A stretch of 64,000 nucleotides of DNA. Source: Micromonospora sp. C28SCA-DRY-2 (GTDB lineage Bacteria; Actinomycetota; Actinomycetes; Mycobacteriales; Micromonosporaceae). Shown piece after piece: positions 15,936-23,500 of this stretch. The stretch is from assembly GCF_030519475.1 (NCBI RefSeq), contig NZ_JAUMKD010000003.1:186001-250000 (forward strand), written 5' to 3'. Position 1 is the first letter of the stretch; each line of letters opens with the position of its first letter. The notes under the pieces were generated by a model. That model searched no databases, was not told the origin of the DNA, and saw only the letters and a program-made list of their open reading frames with translations. A program made the position numbers and the translations under genes.

Positions 15936-16523
15936 ATGAGCACTGAGCAGCCCATCGCCACCGAGCCCGGACCCGACCCGCACCGGTACGCCCGGCAGGT
16001 GCCCGGCTTCGGCACGGTGACCATCCGGCCGGTCGACCCGGACACCGACATCGACCTGCTGCACGGCTGGGTGACCCAGGACCGGGCCCGGTTCTGGGGG
16101 ATGCTCGACGCCGACCGGGAGCGGGTCGAGGAGATCTACCGCTACCTGGACTCGTCGCCCACGCACCACGCGTACCTGGTGCGCCGGGACGGGGTGCCGG
16201 TCGCGTTGCTGCAGACCTACGACCCGTACGCCGACCCGGTCGGCGAGTGCTACGACGTCCGCCCCGGCGACTACGGCATCCACCTGCTGCTCGGCCCGCC
16301 GACGTCGGCCGAGCACGGGTTCACCGGCACGGTGGTCGGGGAGATGCTCCGCTTCGTGCTGTCCGATCCGGACCGGCGCCGGATCGTGGTGGAGCCGGAC
16401 GCGCGCAACGAGCGGGCGATCCGCCGGCTGCTGCGTACCGGCTTCGTGGCCGGCCCGCAGGTCGAGCTGCCGGAGAAGCGGGCCCAGCTGCTCTTCCTGG
16501 AGCGCGCCAACGCGCCTCGTTGA
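15936..16523 (+). CDS. Siderophore-type GNAT acyltransferase (Acetyltransf_8 / IucB-MbtK-like)
   Basis: 195 residues from ATG 15936, one base after the acylase stop. The protein follows the short-chain siderophore acyltransferase pattern: VTIRPVDPDTDIDLLHGWV, RARFWGM, LLQTYDPYADPVGECYDVRPGDYGIH and RRIVVEPDARNERAIRRL. The HGWVT..RARFW..L segment and the V..EPD..N..A motif are diagnostic for IucB/RhbD/MbtK-type enzymes that acylate hydroxylated amines or lysine. Substrates of that family are N-hydroxylysine, N-hydroxycadaverine or similar. No hydroxylase, decarboxylase or NIS synthetase gene lies beside it, so it must act on a scaffold made elsewhere or modify an imported one. Confidence 0.82.
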   Translation: MSTEQPIATEPGPDPHRYARQVPGFGTVTIRPVDPDTDIDLLHGWVTQDRARFWGMLDADRERVEEIYRYLDSSPTHHAYLVRRDGVPVALLQTYDPYADPVGECYDVRPGDYGIHLLLGPPTSAEHGFTGTVVGEMLRFVLSDPDRRRIVVEPDARNERAIRRLLRTGFVAGPQVELPEKRAQLLFLERANAPR

Positions 16524-16664
16524 CGGCGGCGCGACCGGCCGGCCGGCCGGTCCGGGCGGGGATCCGGCCGCGCCGCGGGCCCGCCGACCGGCCCCGGCGG
16601 GCGGCACGGCGACCGGCCGACGGGGCGGGTCGAGCCGGTGCCGCGGTCCGATACCTTGGTCGCC

Positions 16665-17534
16665 ATGCCCTTCACTGCCCACGTGTTGCGGGTGCTGATC
16701 GCCTCGCCCGGAGACACCGCCGCGGAACGGGACGCGGTGACCGAGGCCCTGCACGGCTGGAACGCCGCCCGCGCCGAGCGGGAACAGGTGGTGCTGCTGC
16801 CCCGGCGGTGGGAGACCAACGCGGTGCCCCGGCTCGGCGGCAGCGCGCAGAGCGTCATCAACGACCAGCTCGTCGACCGCGCCGACATCGTGATCGCCCT
16901 GTTCGACTCGCGGCTCGGCATGGCGACGGCGGCGGCGGTGTCCGGCACCGCGGAGGAGATCGAACGGTCGCACGCGGCGGGCAAGCCGGTGCACGTCTAC
17001 TTCTCCACCGAGCCTATCCCCCGCGACGCGGACCTCGGGCAGGTGCAGGCCCTGCGCTCGTTCCAGGAGCAGCTGTCAAAGCTGGGACTGCTCGGCACGT
17101 ACGCCAGCCCGGAGGACCTCGGGCACCAGGTGCGGCAGGCGATCGAGGGCGATCTCGACCTGCTCGGGCTCGGCGCGGCGCCCCGCCGCCCGACCGGCCG
17201 GGAACACGCCGTGCTGCGCGCCCGGTACGACAGCGAGCGGGAGCAGTACCGGGACGACCGCGGTGCGGTGAAGTACCGGACCCGCCGGGAGCGGCTGGTC
17301 GTCACCAACGCCGGGGACGCGAAGGCGGAGCGGGTGCGGGTCGGCGTCGAGAGCCTCGCCGGGCAGGGCACCCCGCCCCGGCTGTACGGCGACGAGGCGC
17401 CGGACATCCTCCCGGGCAGCGAGTTCTCCTGGCCGTTGATGGGCGCGTTCGGGGACGGCCGCGCGTTCACGGTGGTCATGCGCTGGACCGAGGGCGACGA
17501 CGAGTTCACCGAGACGCAGCACGTCTCCCGCTAG
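16665..17534 (+). CDS. DUF4062 (TIR-like fold) protein with C-terminal beta domain
   Basis: 289 residues from ATG 16665. The first 150 residues match the DUF4062 layout: HVLRVLIASPGDTAAERDAV (strand 1 and the SPGD..xER motif), then SVINDQLVDRADIVIALFDSRLG, then EEIERSHAAGKPVHVYFS. This fold is related to TIR and nucleoside deoxyribosyltransferase domains and is often joined to STAND NTPases in signalling and defence proteins. A charged helix (VLRARYDSEREQYRDD) links to a roughly 100-residue beta-rich end with no recognised motif. The gene converges on the giant NTPase/kinase-like gene, with 55 bases and a shared terminator between them. Catalytic activity is not proven. Confidence 0.7.
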   Translation: MPFTAHVLRVLIASPGDTAAERDAVTEALHGWNAARAEREQVVLLPRRWETNAVPRLGGSAQSVINDQLVDRADIVIALFDSRLGMATAAAVSGTAEEIERSHAAGKPVHVYFSTEPIPRDADLGQVQALRSFQEQLSKLGLLGTYASPEDLGHQVRQAIEGDLDLLGLGAAPRRPTGREHAVLRARYDSEREQYRDDRGAVKYRTRRERLVVTNAGDAKAERVRVGVESLAGQGTPPRLYGDEAPDILPGSEFSWPLMGAFGDGRAFTVVMRWTEGDDEFTETQHVSR

Positions 17535-17540
17535 GACGGA

Positions 17541-17565
17541 CGGGCCGGGGTGCGCCCCCGGCCCG
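17541..17565. terminator. Bidirectional terminator between the DUF4062 and giant genes
   Basis: CGGGCCGGGG (17541-17550) pairs perfectly with CCCCGGCCCG (17556-17565) around a five-base loop, in the 55-base gap between two convergent genes. Confidence 0.65.
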
Positions 17566-17589
17566 CCGCCCGCGACAAGCCGTCAGCCG

Positions 17590-20500
17590 TCAGCCGGCGA
17601 TCATGTTGATGATCTCGTTGACCAGGGTGATCACGGGCAGCCCGACCCGCTGGAAGAGCGGGGTGGACGCGGGCAGCGTCTCGGCGGCGTCCACGATGTC
17701 CGCGCCGATGCGCTGGAGCCGGTCCGGGCGCGGCGTCTCCGCGGTCGCCTCGCCGGTGAACGCCGCCAGGTCCCGGGCCACGCCGTCGGCGACCCCCGGG
17801 GCCAGCTCGGCCCGCAGCGCCTCGACGGCGGATTCGAGCTGCGCGATCCGCGCCGCGAGCTCCGAGGTCTCGGCACCGGCGTTCACCGCGAAGGTGCCGA
17901 CCCGGTTCCGGTTGCCCACCACCGAGTTCGCCACCGAGCTGTCCTTGATGCTGACGCTGTCCTTGCTCATCAGGTCCACCCTCTCTACATGCTGGATGAT
18001 CACTCGCGGGTCCGTCGTGGGGGCCGGCGCGGGCGCGGGTGGGAACTCGGCCGGCCGTTCCGGCGCCGCCTCCGGCACGGCCAGCCGCAGGTCCCGGGCG
18101 AAGTCGCCGGCGGTCACGTAGCGGTCCTCGTCCCGCAGCGCGATGGCCCGGCTCAGGCAGGCCATCAGCGGCAGCTCGACCGGCAACGGCCGGGCGCCGA
18201 CCGGCCGGCCGGAGCTGTCGAGATCGCCGAGATCGGTGCCGTAGGGCAGCTCGCCGTTCGGGTCGAGCATCTGGTAGAGCACCACGCCCAGGGCGAAGAC
18301 GTCGTCGGTCGGCAGGGCGCCGCCCTCGTCCTGCTCCAGCCGGCGCAGATAGCCGGGGCTCAGGTAGCCGAGGGTGCCGCCGCTGATCGGATTGGCCGAC
18401 CCGTCGTGGGTGCCGCGACCCCAGTCGACGACGCTGACCGTGGTGTCGTCGACGATCACGTTGCCCGGTTTGATGTTGCCGTGGGTGATCCCGCGCGCCC
18501 GGAACACCCGCTCCACCACGTCGCACGCCGCGGCGATCCACCGGACCAGCTTGTACGGCTCGGTCGGCACGTCGCGCTGCATCCGGGCGATCTCGGCCAG
18601 CGAGCGGCCCTCGGCGTGGTCGAAGAGGAACCAGTCGCCCTCCCGGCCGACGTAGCGGGGCACGCCGGTCAGCGGGGTGCGGGACAGGTGGGTGAGGAAC
18701 TCGTCCACCAGCTTGGCGGTCTCGTCGCCGGTCAGCGCCGACGAGTCGGCCCGCGACCGCCCGCCGGTGTCGGTCGTGTGGGTCACCCGCTTCGCGGTGA
18801 ACAACTGCCCCTCCCGCATCACCAGCCGGGTACGGCACGGTCCCAGCGAGTACGTCCGCTGGGTCTCGTACTGGCTGGCGTGCAGGTGGCTCTCCTCGAT
18901 GGTGAACCGCAGTTGGGAGAACTGCCGCTCCGCGAAGTGCTGGACGTGCAGGTTGATGATCTCGTTCGCCCACCGGTACTGCTCGCGGTCCACCCGCAGC
19001 AGGCCGATCAGCAGGTAGCGGTCGATCTGGTCCATGTGCCGCGCGTCGAGTTCGCGCTTCAGCTCGGCCGTCTCGCCGAGGTCGATCGCCCCCTGCGCCC
19101 GGTTGGCGAGCTGGACCAGCAGGTCCCGACCGTCCGGCCCCTCGGTGTCCAGCTTGACGATGCCGATGGTGGCGGCCGAGGTCTTCGCCATGGCGAGCCC
19201 GACCTCGCCGACCAGGCCCCGGGTGACCAGCCGGCGCCGGTCGGTGGTCAGGCGCAGGGCGACGTCCTTGCCGATGTGGTGGATGTGGTTCGGGTGGCCC
19301 TCGGTCAGCCGCCACACCTCGGCCTTCGCCTCCGGCAGGATGCGGGCCGTCCCGGCGAAGCCCTCCTCGAATGCCTGCTCGGTGGCCCGGCGGTCGAGGT
19401 AGCCGAGCGTCTCGGTCTGCAACTCGTCCTGCAGGGCGGTGCCGGCGAGCAGCGCCTTGAGCGTGGCGCCGGTGCACGAGCCGCAGAGCAGCAGGGCGAC
19501 CGCGCCACTGTTGGCGATCGTCCGCAGGCTGGCCGCCACCGGGCCGAGCTCCTGCCGGGCGTGCAGGTCCTTCAGCAGCTCCTGGACCTCGTCGAGGATG
19601 ACGAGGAAACCGATCCGCTCGGCGCACGCCGCCCGCAGCCGCCGGCACCACCGGATGAACGCCTGCGCGTCGTCCGGCTCGGCCGGTGGCGGCGGCACCG
19701 GCTCGGTGAACCGGCCCTGCGCGGCGAGCGCCTCGGCGGCGGAGGCGATCGCCCGGCCGATCCGGCCCAGCGGGTGCACGCCCGACGGGAACGAGCTGAC
19801 GTCCAGGTAGATCGGCAGCACGTAGGGGATCTTCCAGGTCTGCGGCGGGCCGTCGGTCTCCAGCCACTGCAACAGCGAGGTCTTGCCGACCTTCCGCGGC
19901 CCGGTGAGGCTGCGGATGGTGGCGTTGCGGCTGTGCGCCTCGCCGTACTCCAGGCGCAGCTTCTCCAGCTCGGCGTTGCGGCCGAAGAACATGTCCCCGG
20001 TCGCTGTGACGTTCGGGGTGAACAGCGACCGGACCGGATGCTCGTGCTGGTCGCCGACCTCGAGGGCGAGCTGCTGGACGATCTCGTCGCGGAGGCCGTC
20101 CGCGGTCTGGAAGGTCACCGTCAGGCTCACGTCGTCCGTGGTGACCTCCGCGCAGAACCCCTCGGTCCGCTGGTCCTCGGCGTCCAACGGCCCGAGGTTG
20201 GTGGTCTGGCCGCCGAGCCGGACGCGCAGCTCCCGCACGTCGACGTGCGCGGTGAACTCGACGACGGCCTCCACCGGTCCGCCGACGATCCGGGTGGCGG
20301 CGAGCACGTTCACCTCGATGGCGCCGGTGGAGCTGCGCTGGTCACGGGCGATCTGCTCCCACCGCCCGTACAGCCACTTGCCGACGGTGGCCGCCGCCTC
20401 CTCGACCACCGGGGAGCCGAGACCGCCCTGCAGTGCCCGGATCTGCCGCAGCACGGTCAGCAGTTCGCTGCGCAGCCCGACGTCGGTGACCGGGTCACCG

Positions 20501-23500
20501 ACCAGGGGCAGCAGTTCGACGCAGCGCTGCCACAACGTGGCGAGCCGGCGGACCGCGTGGGCGACGCCGGTCCCCTCGGTGAACCCGACCAGCCGGTCGG
20601 TCAGCGCCGCCAGGGGCGACGCGACCCGGGCGATGTCGTCGTCCGCCTTGATCCGTTGGATCTCCCACAGCGTGGCGTTGATCTTCTCGCGGTAGACCGA
20701 CCGGCGGTACTCGATGCTGCTGCGTTGCGCCTCCACGCGGTCGCGGTCCAGCGGTGTGAGCAGTTGCCACTCCCGCTTGACCTCGAGGACCCGTTCCAGC
20801 CCTTCGACGTAGAGGGTGCGTTCGCAGAAGGCGGTGAGGTCGTCGAGCATGGCCCGGCGGTCCCGGGCGTTCGGGTCGAGCAGGCTGAACCGGGCGGCGA
20901 ACGCGTCCTCGATGAGACCGCACTCCTCGGCGACCCGCGCGCGGAGCAGCCGCACCTCGCGGTTGCGGTCGGCGGGCAGCCGGTCCGCCAGCCGGTCCAG
21001 GAAGTTGCGCATCCGGACCGGGTCCTCGGCGGCGAAGTGGTCCACCAACCGGGCGAGGTCGTCGGGGCGCAACTGTGGCGCGTGGGCCGCGCCGAGGGCC
21101 TCCAGCCGCTGCCGCTCGATCGCCCAGGTGACCGCCTGCTGGCTGGTCAGCCGCGGCGCGAACAGCAGGCCGACGGCCCGCTGGACGAGGTCGTCGTGGC
21201 CGTGGCTGTCGGCGATCACCGCGGCCATCGCGGTGGAGAACTCGGGGCGGCCCGGCAGCGCGTCCTCGGCGCGGCGCAGCAGCGCCTCGGCCGCCTCCCG
21301 GGGGCGGTTCTGCAGGTGCAGGCGCAGGCCGGCCAGGCCGAACGCGTATGCGTTCGCCTCCGGAACGCTGGCCACGGAGAGTTCGGCGAGGTACTCCGCG
21401 GCCCGGTCCAGGTCCTTCTCGGCGTACGCGAGCTGCGCGAGCAGCAGCTTGCCGTGGTGGCTGTAGGAGATCGACTCCGCGATGGCCCGGGCGTCCGGCA
21501 ACCGGCCGAGGCGGATGAGCGCGCCGGCGGTGTTCCGGGCCACGCCGAGGTGGCGCGGCTGGATCTGCAGCGCCGCGCCGAACTCGGTCGCGGCGAGCGG
21601 CCAGTCCTCGTTGCGCGCGGCCCGGATCCCGGCGTCCACCGACGGCCGGGTCTCGTCCTCGATGTCCATGAACTCGTCGCGCGGCGGGTACGGGGTGAGC
21701 ACGTCGACCGCCCGGCTCTCCAGCCGCATGATCTCGGCCGAGTAGTCCGGCAGTTGCTTGAGCACCTCGGCGGGTTCCCGGGTGGTCATCGACCGCACCA
21801 GGTCCTCCAGCGCCGACCGGCGTTCCCGCAGCGGCCGGCTCTCGGTCGGCCGGGCGCCCTTGCCCAGCAGTTGCCGCGCCTCGGCCGACGAGGGGTTGTG
21901 CAGCAGCGCGGCCTCGGCGTACCGCCGGCGTGCCGTGCCGTCGCCCCGCTTGCGGGCGAGCTTGGCCAGGGTCAGGTAGCGGGTGTAGTCCCCGCCGTCG
22001 GCCTGCCGGGTCAGGATCGCCTCGAGCTGCGCCGCCCGCGCCCGGCTGCTGGCCAGGGCCAGCGCCGGCGCCAGCAGGTCGGCGGCCAGGTCGAACCGGT
22101 CGAGGCAGTCCAGCACCATCGCCCAGGCCCGCTGGTCCTCCCCGGCCAGCGCGAGGGCACGGATGCGTTCGGCGTACGGATGGGCCGTCGGCGCCGGCAG
22201 CTCCGCGAACATCTCCTCGATCTGGGCCAGCAGCAGCCGTTGCCGGTCCGGTGCCGCGTCGGCCATCTCGGCGCGCAGGGCCGAGCTGGCCACGATGAAC
22301 CTGTGCGCGTCCGGGGCACGCCGGAACGCCTCGACGGCGCGGGCCGCCGGCACGCCGCCCGCCGGCGCCGACCGGGGCGACGGGACGGGACGCCACCCGG
22401 GGTGGGCGATCGGCATCGGCAGCGGGCGACCGAGCTCGGCGAAGAGCCGCTCCAGCGCGGCCCGCTGCTCGGGCAGGTACGTCCGGGAGGTGACCCGGGT
22501 GTGGTACTCGAAGGCGGCGCCGGCCGATTCCAGGTCGCCGAGGTGCGCGAAGGCGCAGCCGAGGTTCCAGGCCGCGCTGGCCACCAGGTAGAGGCGGTCG
22601 GACGTCTGCCGGTAGAGCGCCACGGCCTCCCCCGCCCGGCCGGTCAGCACCAGCGTGCCGAGCGCGTTGGGCAGCGCCAGGCCGAAGCCGGCGGCGACCG
22701 CGTCCCGCCACAGCTGCGCCGCGGCCGCCGGGCCCTGCTCGAGCTGCACCTGGTGGGCCCGGTGGACGGCGGGCGGGGTGCCGGACGTGACGGCGATCTC
22801 GGTGATCCACGGCGGCGGGGCGAGCGCGGGACCGTCCGGTCGGGGCGGTCCCGGTGTGGCGGGCAACCGGAGCCAGCCGCCCGGCTCGGTGTCCGGGTCG
22901 ATGCCCGCGTCCCGCATCAGCCGTTGCAGGGTCAGCCACACCCGGGGCAGCTCCGTCGGCCGGACGACGGTCTCCATGCCGCGCAGCAGGTCGATCGCGT
23001 CCCGGGTGCGGCCCGCGCGGCCCAGCTCGGGCGCCAGCACCAGCACCGCGGTGAGCTGACCCTCGGCCGGCAGGAACCGGACCAGCTCGCGGACGAGTTC
23101 GTCGGCGTGCGGCGCGGCCAGCACCTCGTCCACGATCACCGTGGCGGCCGAGGGCATCACCATGAGCGCCTGGCGGGCCAGCTCCACCAGGTGCGACGGG
23201 TCGTACGGGTCGGCGATGGCGGCCCGCACCTCGCGGACGAGGTCGCGCGGCTGCGGCAGCGGGGGCAGCGCCGGTGCGCCGGTCTCCGCCGCGCCGTCCA
23301 GGCGCGCCGCGGCCACCGGCCGGTCGGCGCCGATCCGCTGCCGCAACCGGTACAGCTCGTCCATCGAGGCGCCGAGGCCGGCCGCGGTGCGCAGGTGCTC
23401 CTCCGCGATGCCGACGGCGTCGACCTCCACCGCGATCCGCGCCAGCTCGTAGTGGTGGCGCCAGTTCGCCGCCCCGGCCGCCGCGATCTCCGCGACCGCC

